NCBI GenBank assembly: GCA_944390125.1
Contig: CALXOX010000001.1
Span: forward strand, 1 to 64,000
Direction: 5' to 3'
Origin: an uncultured Alphaproteobacteria bacterium
GTDB lineage: Bacteria; Pseudomonadota; Alphaproteobacteria; Rs-D84
DNA length: 64,000 bases
Part shown: piece after piece, positions 1 through 9,124 of the stretch
Position numbering within the stretch: position 1 is the first letter of the stretch
How the letters are laid out: the number at the start of each line of letters is the position of its first letter
Position numbers and translations under genes: made by a program
The notes under the pieces: generated by a model
The model's input: only the letters and a program-made list of their open reading frames with translations
Database searches by the model: none
Told to the model about the DNA's origin: nothing

Positions 1-76
1 GGTGGATGTGATTGGACTCGAACCAACGACCTCTTCGATGTGAACGAAGCGCTCTAACCAACTGAGCTACACATCC
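1..76 (-). tRNA. tRNA-Val (anticodon CAC)
   Basis: The minus strand folds as a cloverleaf with a 7-bp acceptor (GGATGTG/CACATCC), a D-arm, an anticodon stem CTTCG/CGAAG and a 7-nt loop TTCACAT, which gives anticodon CAC. The T-arm carries GGTTCGAGTCC. The encoded CCA is cut by the window edge, so only CC is visible. It heads a cluster of four minus-strand tRNAs. Confidence 0.93.
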
Positions 77-115
77 ATTTTGAATAAAAACCGCGAATAT
101 CGCGGTTAAAACTTC

Positions 116-202
116 TGGTGGGGATAGTGGGACTCGAACCCACACGGTTGCAATAACCAAAGGATTTTAAGTCCTCAGCGTCTACCATTCCGCCATATCC
201 CC
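116..202 (-). tRNA. tRNA-Leu (anticodon TAA)
   Basis: This is a class II tRNA of 87 nt with a long variable arm. The acceptor is GGGGATA/TATCCCC and the anticodon loop CTTAAAA reads TAA. The T-arm has GGTTCGAGTCC and the 3' CCA is encoded. Confidence 0.95.
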
Positions 203-220
203 GTGCAACCTAATAAAAAT

Positions 221-296
221 TGGTGGAGCTGATGGGACTCAAACCCACGACCTCTACGATGCGAACGTAGCGCTCTATCAACTGAGCTACAACCCC
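221..296 (-). tRNA. tRNA-Ala (anticodon CGC)
   Basis: The cloverleaf has acceptor GGGGTTG/CAGCTCC, in which position 3 pairs with position 70 as G:U, the classic alanine identity element. The anticodon stem CTACG/CGTAG encloses TTCGCAT, giving CGC. CCA is encoded. Confidence 0.95.
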
Positions 297-302
297 ACTA
301 AC

Positions 303-389
303 TGGTGCGGATAAGAGGATTTGAACCTCCAAGGCATTGCTGCCACTAGTACCTGAAACTAGCGCGTCTACCAATTCCGCCATATCCGC
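303..389 (-). tRNA. tRNA-Leu (anticodon CAG)
   Basis: Class II tRNA of 87 nt. The acceptor is GCGGATA/TATCCGC, the anticodon stem CTAGT/ACTAG encloses TTCAGGT (CAG), a long variable arm is present and CCA is encoded. It is the first tRNA of the minus-strand cluster. Confidence 0.95.
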
Positions 390-444
390 AGACGTCTGGT
401 AATATTATATTATCTTTATAGGTTTTGCAACAGAAAAATCCGAT

Positions 445-1041
445 TTACTTTATTTTGCAAATGTCTTTTCTAGATAATGCTCGTTCTAATCCTGGCTCTG
501 GCCAAAACCATATTGCCGCAATAAAAATATACATCAACATAGATACAAATGGCTGATAAAACGCAATTGGTATAGCCAATAGAAATAACACCATAGATAT
601 TTTCTCACGATGCCCAGGACGTAAAATTCTTACTATTAAAGCGTCCGCATCATGTAAACGAAATAGTACCAACTCTAAAATCCTATACGAAAAAACTACC
701 ATAAATAGTGCTGCCCCATATGCCGCAACAGGCATAGATGCCCAATGGTTTTCATCAACCCAACTAGTAAAGAAAGGTACCAACGAAAGCCAAAACAGAA
801 AATTTAAATTAGCCCATAAAACTGCACTATTTACCCGTCTAGTCGCCGCCAACAAATGGTGATGATTTATCCAAAAAATTGCCCCATATACAAAACTAAG
901 GACATAACTAAGGAACACTGGTATCAATGGCGCAAGAGATGTTATTGTAACATCAAACGGTGCATTTAATTCCAAAACCATAATGGTGATAACAACAGCA
1001 AACAGCCCGTCACTAAAGGCTTCTAATCTCGACTTATTCAT
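445..1041 (-). CDS. TMEM175/DUF1211-family K+ channel-like membrane protein
   Basis: 198 aa. The N-terminus carries the family signature RLEAFSDGLFAVVIT, the FSD motif that opens TM1 in TMEM175-type potassium channels, followed by about five further hydrophobic segments separated by short loops. Bacterial members are around 200 aa with six TM helices and assemble into K+-conducting channels in the inner membrane, and the size fits. The start is preceded by a GGGAG Shine-Dalgarno. It stands alone between the tRNA cluster and a divergent secreted-protein gene. Family assignment is firm. Ion selectivity is inferred from the family only. Confidence 0.85.
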   Translation of the reverse strand: MNKSRLEAFSDGLFAVVITIMVLELNAPFDVTITSLAPLIPVFLSYVLSFVYGAIFWINHHHLLAATRRVNSAVLWANLNFLFWLSLVPFFTSWVDENHWASMPVAAYGAALFMVVFSYRILELVLFRLHDADALIVRILRPGHREKISMVLFLLAIPIAFYQPFVSMLMYIFIAAIWFWPEPGLERALSRKDICKIK

Positions 1042-1133
1042 TTTTACACTCCCGCATAAAAGGATAAATAAAAAGGCATTTAAAATCCGCGAGAAAGAAA
1101 TCTTATATCGGTAAGATATTTTATAAAAACGCT

Positions 1134-1162
1134 TGCTCTAAATTTTGCAAATTTGCTAATAT
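1134..1162 (+). promoter_or_regulatory. Sigma70-type promoter of the 943-aa secreted protein
   Basis: TTGCTC (1134-1139), a 17-bp spacer and TAATAT (1157-1162). The -10 ends only 10 nt before the ATG at 1173, so the mRNA leader would be about 3-4 nt. Confidence 0.7.
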
Positions 1163-1172
1163 TCAATAAGAG

Positions 1173-4004
1173 ATGAAGAAAATTCTGTCTTTTATAAGTG
1201 CTTTTGCGATATGCATCGGCATTGCCGACGCTGCTGTTCGTGATGAAAACGCCACGAATCGACAGACTAATTCTACGACCCCATCAGCAACGACCATTGC
1301 ACGCACTGCTTCTACCAAAGCAGTTGCCGGACGTTCTGTAACTTCACGTAGTTCTTCTGTTCAAACGGGGCAGGGCTTAGTTTCACGCACTGCGGCGACA
1401 ACGTCCAGCCCATCCGGTCGCTCTGATTCAACAACGACGACACGCAGCAACAGTGCAACGACAGTTTCAAGAGCATCACAAACGCAACAATCAAGCACAG
1501 CACCATCTTCATCGCGAAGCGCGATTTCTGTATCAAGGACAAGCACAACTCCGCGCATCGCAACAACGACCTCCGTATCAAAAAACCAAACCACTTCGCC
1601 AAGAAGCGCAACGTCTATCGTTAGGGCTGCAATAGACGGCGTATCGGATGTTGTTTCACAAACAGTAACCGGTGCAGAATACGAACAGTGCAAAAGTGCG
1701 TATTTCACTTGTATGGATCAATTCTGCCAATTGAAAAACGACGATTATCGCCGTTGTTCCTGCAGTAATAGGGTTTTTGATTTGGAAGAAATACGTGACG
1801 TTATGCAAGATGCAAACGACCAACTTACTGTATTTACTGAAAACCTTGACGTTGTTGGAATGACCGCGGAACAAGCTACGGCGATGAAGACAGCTAGTGA
1901 AGGTGAAAATGCATTGACTGCGGACACATCAGCGTCAAAACAACTATTACAGGCAATTATGAACTCTATACGTGGTGAGGATGCCTCTGTTGGCGGTAAA
2001 TATTCAGATTTAAACAGCATAACATTATCTTTTGACACAGTGAATGCGTTTGGTACTGCAGACGCTGGGCAAATTATCGCCACATACAATGGCCAGAATT
2101 TATATAATGCAGTTTATCCTCAATGTAGAGAAGCTGTACGAGCTGACTGTACAGACGCCCAATTACAACGCGCAATAACTGCGTATTTGATGGCTGTAGA
2201 ACAAGACTGCAACACAGTAGAAGCTGCGATAGAAAACCAGCAAAAAGAAATGAAATCTGCCGTTCGTGAAAGCAGTGCTTTATTAGATTTAGCGCGTGTA
2301 GAAAATCGCCAAAACCATAACTCCAGTGATATGGCGACATGTTTAACTAACGTTGAAAATGCAATTTTAAGCGAAGAAGTCTGTGGTTCCGGGTATCATA
2401 AATGTTTAGACAACGGCGAATTTATTGATGTATCGACGGGTGCACCAATTGCTGGTGTTGAAAACTTTTACGAACTGGGCAATTTGTTAAAATTTGCAGA
2501 TGGCGTTGACGCTGCCGATCAAAAGTTATCCAAGGTAACATACAACCGTACTTTTGTTAAAAACTTTGAAAACAAGGTAAAAAAATTTGCCGAACCTGCG
2601 CTGGACAAGTGTACAGAAATCGCCGACACAGTATGGGAAGAATATTTAGATAAAGCAATGCTGGATATATACTATGCGCAGCAATCAAAGGTAAGCGAAA
2701 TAAAACAGGGCTGTTTTGACTTTGTATCTGCGTGCTATATGAATGGCGATGCCGCATTGACCGCAGCAATGGCTGAACTGACAGGTGACAACAGCGTTGT
2801 ACTGCAGCCAGACAAGGTAACTCTTTCAACAGAAATGTGCCGTGATTATATCAATTCTTGCAATATGATGTTTTACGATGAAACAGGCGGCCAAAATATA
2901 ATTACCGACTACATAAACAATCGCCAAGAAACGGATACTTTGACGGCATGTCGTGCCGTTGTAAAACAGTGTTTTGATAAGTTTGGTGGCACAAACTATG
3001 AAAATTTCTATTACCCGTACAGCGGCCTGTTTAAAACTGGTGAAGCTCTAAAATGGTTTACACTGTATGAATACGATGAAAATGGTCTACCTATCAAAGA
3101 CGAACCTATCTCTGAGTGTGCCCAACAATTAAAAGATATTGATTCTTGCAGTTCAGAAGAAATGATGGAAGAAGCTTTTGGCGGCTTTGATGTGATAAGA
3201 GCCTCAAAAGGGGTATATAATAATGAAACTGTGTACTACTTTGACCCAGAGGGCGACTACAAAGAAAACGGCGAAGAGGGCAAACACAGAAAATATGGTT
3301 TACTTGCTTCTGACACAACAACAGATATAACCACAAATAAAGATGGAGCGGACGTCACCGTATCTGGGCGCGTACTTTCACATCACACACCGCGTCCAAC
3401 TGGCGTCGCTACGGAAGTTTATAACCAAATTGTCGACAGTCTGTCAACACAGTGTATGAACGTTCAAGGTCGTTTCATAGAATTGCAATTTATTAAAAGT
3501 GGTTTATATAAAGAAAGTTCTTTGTGTGAATCAAACTTTACAGGTTCTATCGAGTACGGTGGTGGTAATACAAACCCAGCTTCAACAGTCTCGTTGTCAC
3601 CAAATCTGGTGGCTCTGTATGGAATTGGCGAAGGCGAAAACATGTGCCCGCGCGATTACGATTTAAACGTTGACACACAGTCTTGGGGTGCCTGCCTATG
3701 TTGGGAAAACGGTGGCCGCCGCAGTAAGTGGGGAAAAAGTCCGAAATGTATCTCGGGGCTGCCAGTTACAGAAACCGATCCTGCATCTGGTTCAACAGGT
3801 GCTAACGATGCGACATGCAGCACATCCAAACATGAATTGTTTGTTCCAAGCAGCGACAAGAAACCTTCGATAACTGATTGGTGCACAAAATCGCCAAGCA
3901 CAACAAATCAAGTATGTCCATTGGGTGGCAAAGAAGCATCTGGATATTGCCAAAGTTCAGACGGGAAAGTATTGAGCAATCTTCCAGAGGGACTAGGTGT
4001 ATAA
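1173..4004 (+). CDS. Large secreted protein: Ser/Thr/Arg low-complexity N-terminus plus Cys-motif region
   Basis: 943 aa, function not recognised. Residues 1-20 form a signal peptide. Residues about 25-150 are low-complexity, rich in Ser, Thr, Ala and Arg with repeated short TTxSxSR-like blocks. Around residue 170 lies the cysteine pattern C-x6-C-x4-C-x9-C-x-C, which is shared exactly with the 367-aa protein at 35623-36726, so the two are paralogues at least in that module. The remaining 700 residues contain many spaced Cys pairs and are probably a folded, disulphide-bonded exported domain. The start ATG is supported by the signal peptide and by a near-leaderless promoter. An intrinsic terminator follows. 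A surface or periplasmic role is an inference. Confidence 0.8.
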   Translation: MKKILSFISAFAICIGIADAAVRDENATNRQTNSTTPSATTIARTASTKAVAGRSVTSRSSSVQTGQGLVSRTAATTSSPSGRSDSTTTTRSNSATTVSRASQTQQSSTAPSSSRSAISVSRTSTTPRIATTTSVSKNQTTSPRSATSIVRAAIDGVSDVVSQTVTGAEYEQCKSAYFTCMDQFCQLKNDDYRRCSCSNRVFDLEEIRDVMQDANDQLTVFTENLDVVGMTAEQATAMKTASEGENALTADTSASKQLLQAIMNSIRGEDASVGGKYSDLNSITLSFDTVNAFGTADAGQIIATYNGQNLYNAVYPQCREAVRADCTDAQLQRAITAYLMAVEQDCNTVEAAIENQQKEMKSAVRESSALLDLARVENRQNHNSSDMATCLTNVENAILSEEVCGSGYHKCLDNGEFIDVSTGAPIAGVENFYELGNLLKFADGVDAADQKLSKVTYNRTFVKNFENKVKKFAEPALDKCTEIADTVWEEYLDKAMLDIYYAQQSKVSEIKQGCFDFVSACYMNGDAALTAAMAELTGDNSVVLQPDKVTLSTEMCRDYINSCNMMFYDETGGQNIITDYINNRQETDTLTACRAVVKQCFDKFGGTNYENFYYPYSGLFKTGEALKWFTLYEYDENGLPIKDEPISECAQQLKDIDSCSSEEMMEEAFGGFDVIRASKGVYNNETVYYFDPEGDYKENGEEGKHRKYGLLASDTTTDITTNKDGADVTVSGRVLSHHTPRPTGVATEVYNQIVDSLSTQCMNVQGRFIELQFIKSGLYKESSLCESNFTGSIEYGGGNTNPASTVSLSPNLVALYGIGEGENMCPRDYDLNVDTQSWGACLCWENGGRRSKWGKSPKCISGLPVTETDPASGSTGANDATCSTSKHELFVPSSDKKPSITDWCTKSPSTTNQVCPLGGKEASGYCQSSDGKVLSNLPEGLGV

Positions 4005-4041
4005 TTCATCAAGACAAAGAGCAGGGGATTTTACAAACAAA

Positions 4042-4073
4042 AAGGCGTTACATTTTAATAGTAACGTCTTTTT
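4042..4073 (+). terminator. Intrinsic terminator
   Basis: Stem GGCGTTAC/GTAACGTC (one G:U) extended by A:T pairs, then T5. It lies between the convergent 943-aa gene and lpxB and may serve both. Confidence 0.8.
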
Positions 4074-4101
4074 GTATATAAATAAGTTTCCTGTAATTTT
4101 T

Positions 4102-5244
4102 TTATACAGCAGAACGCAGAGATTGTGCAATCAATGCCGCTGGCGTGCCCTCGTCACGACGCCACATATTATCTGCGCTTTTAAGTTGTTTTACCATTTT
4201 TTCTCGTACAGACGGTATAGTCAATTGTTGAATTTCATTCAGGACATTTTCTGTTGTGGCGTCTTTACCCAGATACTCTGGATAAACACCCTGATTCAAC
4301 AAAATATTCACCAAAGAAACCCAGTTTACGCGTATAACCTGTTTAATCAACCACGATGTAATTGGATTCATCTTATACACAACAATTGTCGGTATGTGCA
4401 ACATAGCCAACTCTGCAGACACCGTACCGCTTGCAACAATTGCAATATAAGTTTTAGAATAAACATCGTATCTTTTGTCAGAAGTAACCAGTTCCGGTTT
4501 TACTTTCCACTTCGACACACAAGATTTCACATAATCAACTGTTGTCTCTACTGTTGGAATAACAAACTTATAGCCCGAATAACCATTCGCCACTAATTGA
4601 TGAACCACGTCGTGAAATATCGGCATTAAACGTTTTACTTCGGACATTCTACTACCTGGGACAATCGTTATAATTTTTTCTGTTTTTTTTGATTTAGACG
4701 CCTTATTTTTTCCCAACAAACTATCTGAAATAGGGTGACCAACAGCAACCGTATCTAAACCATATTTGGTAAAATACGGCACCTCAAAATCAAAGAAAGC
4801 ATATAACTTATCGAATGTGCGCGCATATTTCTTTGCACGTCCCGCACGCCAAGCCCAAACTTGTGGAGCAACTACATGGTGGAATTTCAAGCCAGCTTCA
4901 ATAAGTTTCTGCCCCTCTACAGATTTGCGAACTTGCTTTATAACATTTTTTGCAAAACCTGGCGCATCTATTGTCAAAACAATATCTGGTCTATTGTCAA
5001 TTATTGCTTGCACTGTTTGACGAATACGACGAGTCAAAGTCTTAGCATGTGCAGCGACCTCAACGACCCCCATAACAGCCAAATCAGCCATAGGAAACAG
5101 CGGCTTTAAACCAGCAGCAATCATATTTTCGCCCCCAACACCAATAAATTCGGCATCGGGCATTTCACACATAATTCTTGCACCAAGCACGTCGCCAGAA
5201 ACTTCGCCAGCAATTATAAATATACGAATTTTTTTATTCTGCAT
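4102..5244 (-). CDS. lpxB: Lipid-A-disaccharide synthase
   Basis: 380 aa from the ATG chosen here, the usual family length. LpxB (GT19) condenses UDP-diacylglucosamine with lipid X at the inner membrane to form the lipid A disaccharide. The N-terminal IIAGEVSGDVLGARIM is the family signature, followed by the typical GGENM segment and the C-terminal glycosyltransferase half. The ATG at 5244 overlaps the lpxA stop by 11 nt, indicating translational coupling. A GTG at 5265 is in frame but would add seven residues with no homology. It sits downstream of lpxA, a standard lipid A gene order. Confidence 0.96.
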   Translation of the reverse strand: MQNKKIRIFIIAGEVSGDVLGARIMCEMPDAEFIGVGGENMIAAGLKPLFPMADLAVMGVVEVAAHAKTLTRRIRQTVQAIIDNRPDIVLTIDAPGFAKNVIKQVRKSVEGQKLIEAGLKFHHVVAPQVWAWRAGRAKKYARTFDKLYAFFDFEVPYFTKYGLDTVAVGHPISDSLLGKNKASKSKKTEKIITIVPGSRMSEVKRLMPIFHDVVHQLVANGYSGYKFVIPTVETTVDYVKSCVSKWKVKPELVTSDKRYDVYSKTYIAIVASGTVSAELAMLHIPTIVVYKMNPITSWLIKQVIRVNWVSLVNILLNQGVYPEYLGKDATTENVLNEIQQLTIPSVREKMVKQLKSADNMWRRDEGTPAALIAQSLRSAV

Positions 5245-6034
5245 TTTTAGAAGTACCAATTCCACGCTTTGAACGATTTTCTATAAAGTCAATTGCGTCC
5301 ATCGCGTATTTATTGTTTTTAACTTCCTTACGAACACGCGCCAAACGTTCTGTAACGGTGCCCTCGCTTTCACGGAATACAGCTGAATAAACATTGTGAA
5401 TTGCATGCATATCTTCATTTGTAAAACCATGACGCATCAAGCCGACACGATTTATGGTTCGATAAACAGCGCGTGGAGAACCATCATAAATAGCATATGG
5501 CAACACATCATTACCAACACCTGACATTCCACCAATAAATGCGTTACGGCCAATACGTGCAAACTGCAGCACCATAACGCCACCCGACAAAATAGCAAAG
5601 TCTTCTACTTCAACATGTCCGGCAACCTGTACCAGGTTTGACATAACAACACTGTTACCAATTTTGCAATCATGCCCAACGTGCGCATTTACCATAATCT
5701 GACAATCGTCACCAATAACTGTTCCATCAGAAGCAGGCGTTCCAGAATGAATTGTAACATATTCACGAATTTTGCAACGCTTACCTATGCGCAAACCGGT
5801 CATTGTAGCTTCATCTTGCCACTTTAAATCCTGACTCATAACGCCAAGAACCGCAAAAGGGTAAACAATGGAATCGTCACCAATAGAGGTTTTTCCATCA
5901 ATTACTACGTTTGAAACCAGTTCTACACGGTCGCCCAAAACCACATTTGGACCGACAATACAGAAAGGTCCTATCTTACAATCAGCGCCCAAAACGGCGC
6001 CTTCATGTATAATTGCTGTTGGATGTATCATCAT
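5234..6034 (-). CDS. lpxA: UDP-N-acetylglucosamine acyltransferase
   Basis: 266 aa (E. coli 262). It transfers a 3-hydroxyacyl chain from ACP to UDP-GlcNAc, the first step of lipid A synthesis. The sequence is a left-handed beta-helix of hexapeptide repeats (IHPTAII, IGPFCIV and so on). The catalytic His lies in AHVGHDCKIG, and the C-terminal segment contains GLMRHGF as in the family. Two adjacent ATGs exist, and the second gives the canonical MIHPTA start. It is first in an lpxA-lpxB operon. No lpxD or fabZ lies in front of it here. Confidence 0.96.
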   Translation of the reverse strand: MMIHPTAIIHEGAVLGADCKIGPFCIVGPNVVLGDRVELVSNVVIDGKTSIGDDSIVYPFAVLGVMSQDLKWQDEATMTGLRIGKRCKIREYVTIHSGTPASDGTVIGDDCQIMVNAHVGHDCKIGNSVVMSNLVQVAGHVEVEDFAILSGGVMVLQFARIGRNAFIGGMSGVGNDVLPYAIYDGSPRAVYRTINRVGLMRHGFTNEDMHAIHNVYSAVFRESEGTVTERLARVRKEVKNNKYAMDAIDFIENRSKRGIGTSKNAE

Positions 6035-6117
6035 ATTCTAAGGCCTATATTTTCTTTCTTATCGCCAGGAATGATACATTATACGCGCAAAAATTGGTAT
6101 TCAATAAATATAACGAA

Positions 6118-7125
6118 TTATAACAGGAATTTTGTCTGCTGCCATACATTGGCTTGCGGTAAACTTATCCAGTATAATATACCCATAGAAGTAATAACAG
6201 GCATTACAGTTATAATACCAAATAGTCCCAGTGCAATAGCAAACATTTTCTCGTCAATATGTTCAGATATCTTTTCTTGATGAGCAACGGACATCGCAAA
6301 AGACAAGAAAAATATAAATGCCATACCCAAAAAGACAGGGACGGATTCCGTCAGCACAAATAACGCCATGCACAAAACAGACAAGAAACGTGCCAACCAC
6401 TTCAATTTAACATATGCACTATGATGTATGAAAGATTTCGGCTTTATATTACGCAATGCGACAATTCCAGCAACAACCAGCGCAATTAAAATCATAAACA
6501 ACAAATGCACCGGTGTCAGCGCACCCAACTGGCCAAATCTAAAGAATTCTGGCTGCATCAATATTACAACTGTTGTGGCCAAAATTATCAAACTTGTGCC
6601 AGCAATGGGTCTCATTTCATTATGCGCCAAGCGACCAATCAACAAACCGGCACCAAACGCACCTATTTGCAAAACAGGTCCCCACCAAGCATGTAAATCA
6701 GACAAGCCAATTCCCAATGAAATCAAAAGCCAAACACCGGCAATCATCCACTTTTTCTTACGTGATTGCCCTTTGAATGCCGGAATTTTTAAATTCTTAA
6801 AATTAGATCCTACATATATAGACGCAACAAAGACTATCGCAGCAACCATAAAAGGTAATACTGTGGCATTATCACGCAATACCCCATAATTACCACCAAA
6901 TACGACAATCCACACCAGTGTAAATATAACAGCTGTTAAAGATACTCGCGATGCTATATTTCTACTATTCCAACCTATACGTTCCATAAAGGTCTTACCA
7001 CATACATAAACCATAAAAAACAAAGGAATACTCAATACCGCCCACCAGAAAAAAGCGGGTGCAACCAGAGCAGCATTATTAAATGCACTTACAGCACTTT
7101 GAACAATCATTGTATTATCAAACAT
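6118..7125 (-). CDS. Polytopic membrane protein, unknown function
   Basis: 335 aa, not recognised. About nine to ten hydrophobic stretches span the whole length, with a basic loop near residue 120 (QSRKKKW). There is no recognisable transporter or enzyme signature. It is transcribed divergently from the trmN6-like operon, and TATAAT on the minus strand (7153-7158) overlaps the -10 of the opposite promoter. It ends 83 nt before lpxA, so it could be co-transcribed with lpxA-lpxB and act in the envelope, which is guilt by association only. Confidence 0.8.
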   Translation of the reverse strand: MFDNTMIVQSAVSAFNNAALVAPAFFWWAVLSIPLFFMVYVCGKTFMERIGWNSRNIASRVSLTAVIFTLVWIVVFGGNYGVLRDNATVLPFMVAAIVFVASIYVGSNFKNLKIPAFKGQSRKKKWMIAGVWLLISLGIGLSDLHAWWGPVLQIGAFGAGLLIGRLAHNEMRPIAGTSLIILATTVVILMQPEFFRFGQLGALTPVHLLFMILIALVVAGIVALRNIKPKSFIHHSAYVKLKWLARFLSVLCMALFVLTESVPVFLGMAFIFFLSFAMSVAHQEKISEHIDEKMFAIALGLFGIITVMPVITSMGILYWISLPQANVWQQTKFLL

Positions 7126-7129
7126 AAAC

Positions 7130-7157
7130 TTGCCTTTTTGTTTTGATGAATTATTAT
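7130..7157 (+). promoter_or_regulatory. Promoter of the trmN6-like operon, overlapping a divergent -10
   Basis: TTGCCT (7130-7135), a 16-bp spacer and TATTAT (7152-7157). The expected start point falls on the ATG at 7164. The minus-strand TATAAT for the divergent membrane gene shares the same bases. Confidence 0.6.
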
Positions 7158-7163
7158 ATAGCT

Positions 7164-7847
7164 ATGGCGCAAAAACAAGAAATTTTTACCCTTATGGGCG
7201 GCAGAGTGAAGATATTCCGCGGTCGATACAATCCCACATCAGATGCGGTATGGCTAGCGGCGTTTACTCCGCCCAAGAAAAAAACTGTCTTAGACGTCGG
7301 CATTGGGACAGGGGGTGCAGGGCTGTGCGTGATTGCTAACGCGCCAACGATACAGCTAACTGGCATAGATTCATCACCAGAAATGCTAGAAGAATGTGCT
7401 AAAAATGCGGCAATAAACAACCGTGATGTAGAGTTATTAAACGCCGACATAATGACATGGCGTACTTCACGCACATTTGATTGCGTAATTACAAACCCTC
7501 CATACTTTCACGGAACACCAGCGAAGCATAACGCCCATCACAATGCTAATTTACAGCTTTGGGTTCGTAAGTGTGTTGCCCGCGTTCGCCCAAACGGTTA
7601 TTTCTGCATAATCGTGTCCGCCGACCGTATGGCAGAAGTAATATCAGAGATGACGAATCACTGTGGCGACATAACGGTATTACCGCTGTTCGGAGCAAAA
7701 AAAACAGCCGAAAGAGTACTTTTAAGGGGGCGAGTCGGTAGCCACGGTGGCTCGACACTATATTCGGGGTTGCCGATGAATTACGAACCGATTTTACGTG
7801 ATGGCTTGACTATTTCTGATACTTTGGCTACCCTAGGGTGGATATGA
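7164..7847 (+). CDS. TrmN6-like tRNA1(Val) adenine-N6 methyltransferase
   Basis: 227 aa from the ATG chosen here. SAM-dependent class I methyltransferase: motif I is LDVGIGTGGAGLC and motif IV is NPPYF, which marks adenine or Gln amino methyltransferases. The N-terminal LMGGRVKIFRGRYNPTSDA matches the YfiC/TrmN6 family, which methylates A37 of tRNA-Val1. The ATG at 7164 begins where family homology begins and lies exactly 7 nt after the -10. TTG/ATG codons at 7143/7146 are the alternative starts and would fall inside the promoter. It overlaps the next gene by 10 nt. Confidence 0.82.
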   Translation: MAQKQEIFTLMGGRVKIFRGRYNPTSDAVWLAAFTPPKKKTVLDVGIGTGGAGLCVIANAPTIQLTGIDSSPEMLEECAKNAAINNRDVELLNADIMTWRTSRTFDCVITNPPYFHGTPAKHNAHHNANLQLWVRKCVARVRPNGYFCIIVSADRMAEVISEMTNHCGDITVLPLFGAKKTAERVLLRGRVGSHGGSTLYSGLPMNYEPILRDGLTISDTLATLGWI

Positions 7848-9121
7848 TAAACTTTATAACAAGATATTTTACATCATTATGGGCGTTTATAACGTCTCCA
7901 TTTCGTGCATTATGGCGCCTGATATGCCGTATATTTCCGCCACGCGAATTTACAGTAATGGACACCCCACGAGGTAATGTTTATACTTTCCGCCAAAGCA
8001 GCTTTTGGCGTTTTACGAAGTTCTGCGGTAAAGTCGGCTTAATTGTCTGGGCCGCTTGGTCAACATATGTATTTGTATACCACAGACCTTTACTGCAAAA
8101 AAGAACACAGGAGCTATCCGAAGCTAAAGCGCTACACACGCGTCAAATGACGGACTTACAAACATATTTGGAAAAATACAATGAATTGACGCGCGATTTA
8201 AATGTAATAGATGATAAAATATTAAATTCAAAAAAACTTTCTGATGAAAAGAAAGAAGAATTGATGAACAGCCGCTTAAAAACGTGGGGCGAATTAGATT
8301 TCTTGCGTACCAGACTTACCGAAATGTTCACGAACGATGAATACACAGCTGAATATATCAAACTGTCTGAATTATCTGCAGAATTTGAGCTTACACGTGC
8401 AGAAAATGAATCGTTAAAAAAGCAAAACGCTCAACTGATAGAATCAATGGGACAAATAGCCATTGCGGACAATCAAATTGTTGAATCTGTATCAAAACTG
8501 GCCACAGACAATATAGATACGTTGAAAGACAATATCAAAAACATAAATACTACACTTGCATCTTTGGGCCTAACACAAAAGAAATTGATACAAAACGCAA
8601 ATAAATATTCTAACCCATTGGTTGGAGCAGCTTTCAGTCCAATTGAATTCGATAAAGAGATTGCACCTAAATACAAGGAACTTGCAGACGATTTAGAACT
8701 ATGGAACGGCCTGGCAAAATTAAACACATTACTACCACTAGGCGCCCCTGTAGAAAAAGCACGAGTAACTTCTAACTTTGGAATGCGCGAAGATCCATTT
8801 ACCGGCGAACAGAAACGTCATCGCGGCATAGATTTTGCTGGTAAAATAGGCACAGAATTGATGGCGGTTGCGCCTGGTCGCGTAGTATCTGCTGGCGAAC
8901 GCGTAGGATACGGCACGACGGTTGAAATAGACCACGGTCTTGGTTTTACAACGCTTTACGCCCATCTGTCGCAAGTAATGGTTGCACGCGGTGATTGGGT
9001 ACGTCCTGGAACAGTAATTGGACTAGCCGGTTCAACGGGACGATCTACTGGGCCACATTTACACTATGAAATTCGGTATAAAGGTGCTCCATTTGACCCA
9101 TCTAAATTTGTAAAGGAATAA
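7838..9121 (+). CDS. M23-family murein endopeptidase with TM anchor and coiled coil
   Basis: 427 aa. A basic N-terminus, one TM segment (about residues 65-85), a long coiled coil (about 85-270) and a C-terminal LytM/M23 domain. The zinc ligands are visible: H and D in HRGIDFAG and the HLH of GPHLHYEIR, so the active site is intact, unlike the EnvC-like protein at 62 kb. Such MepM-type proteins cleave peptidoglycan cross-links in the periplasm. It overlaps the methyltransferase by 10 nt and precedes a bactofilin gene by 3 nt. M23-bactofilin pairs are common in morphogenesis loci, so a cell-shape role is likely. Confidence 0.92.
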   Translation: MDMINFITRYFTSLWAFITSPFRALWRLICRIFPPREFTVMDTPRGNVYTFRQSSFWRFTKFCGKVGLIVWAAWSTYVFVYHRPLLQKRTQELSEAKALHTRQMTDLQTYLEKYNELTRDLNVIDDKILNSKKLSDEKKEELMNSRLKTWGELDFLRTRLTEMFTNDEYTAEYIKLSELSAEFELTRAENESLKKQNAQLIESMGQIAIADNQIVESVSKLATDNIDTLKDNIKNINTTLASLGLTQKKLIQNANKYSNPLVGAAFSPIEFDKEIAPKYKELADDLELWNGLAKLNTLLPLGAPVEKARVTSNFGMREDPFTGEQKRHRGIDFAGKIGTELMAVAPGRVVSAGERVGYGTTVEIDHGLGFTTLYAHLSQVMVARGDWVRPGTVIGLAGSTGRSTGPHLHYEIRYKGAPFDPSKFVKE

Positions 9122-9124
9122 AAA

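Noticed and set aside
1312-1708. Short open frames within the low-complexity part of the 943-aa gene
   Set aside because: Shadow frames caused by the repetitive Ser/Thr/Arg codons; no start signals.
3997-4596. 199-codon plus-strand frame across the lpxB 3' end
   Set aside because: It runs through a terminator and antisense to lpxB with no start signal or domain.
5245-5265. GTG start of lpxB at 5265
   Set aside because: The added residues are outside LpxB homology; ATG 5244 overlaps the lpxA stop in a typical coupled arrangement.
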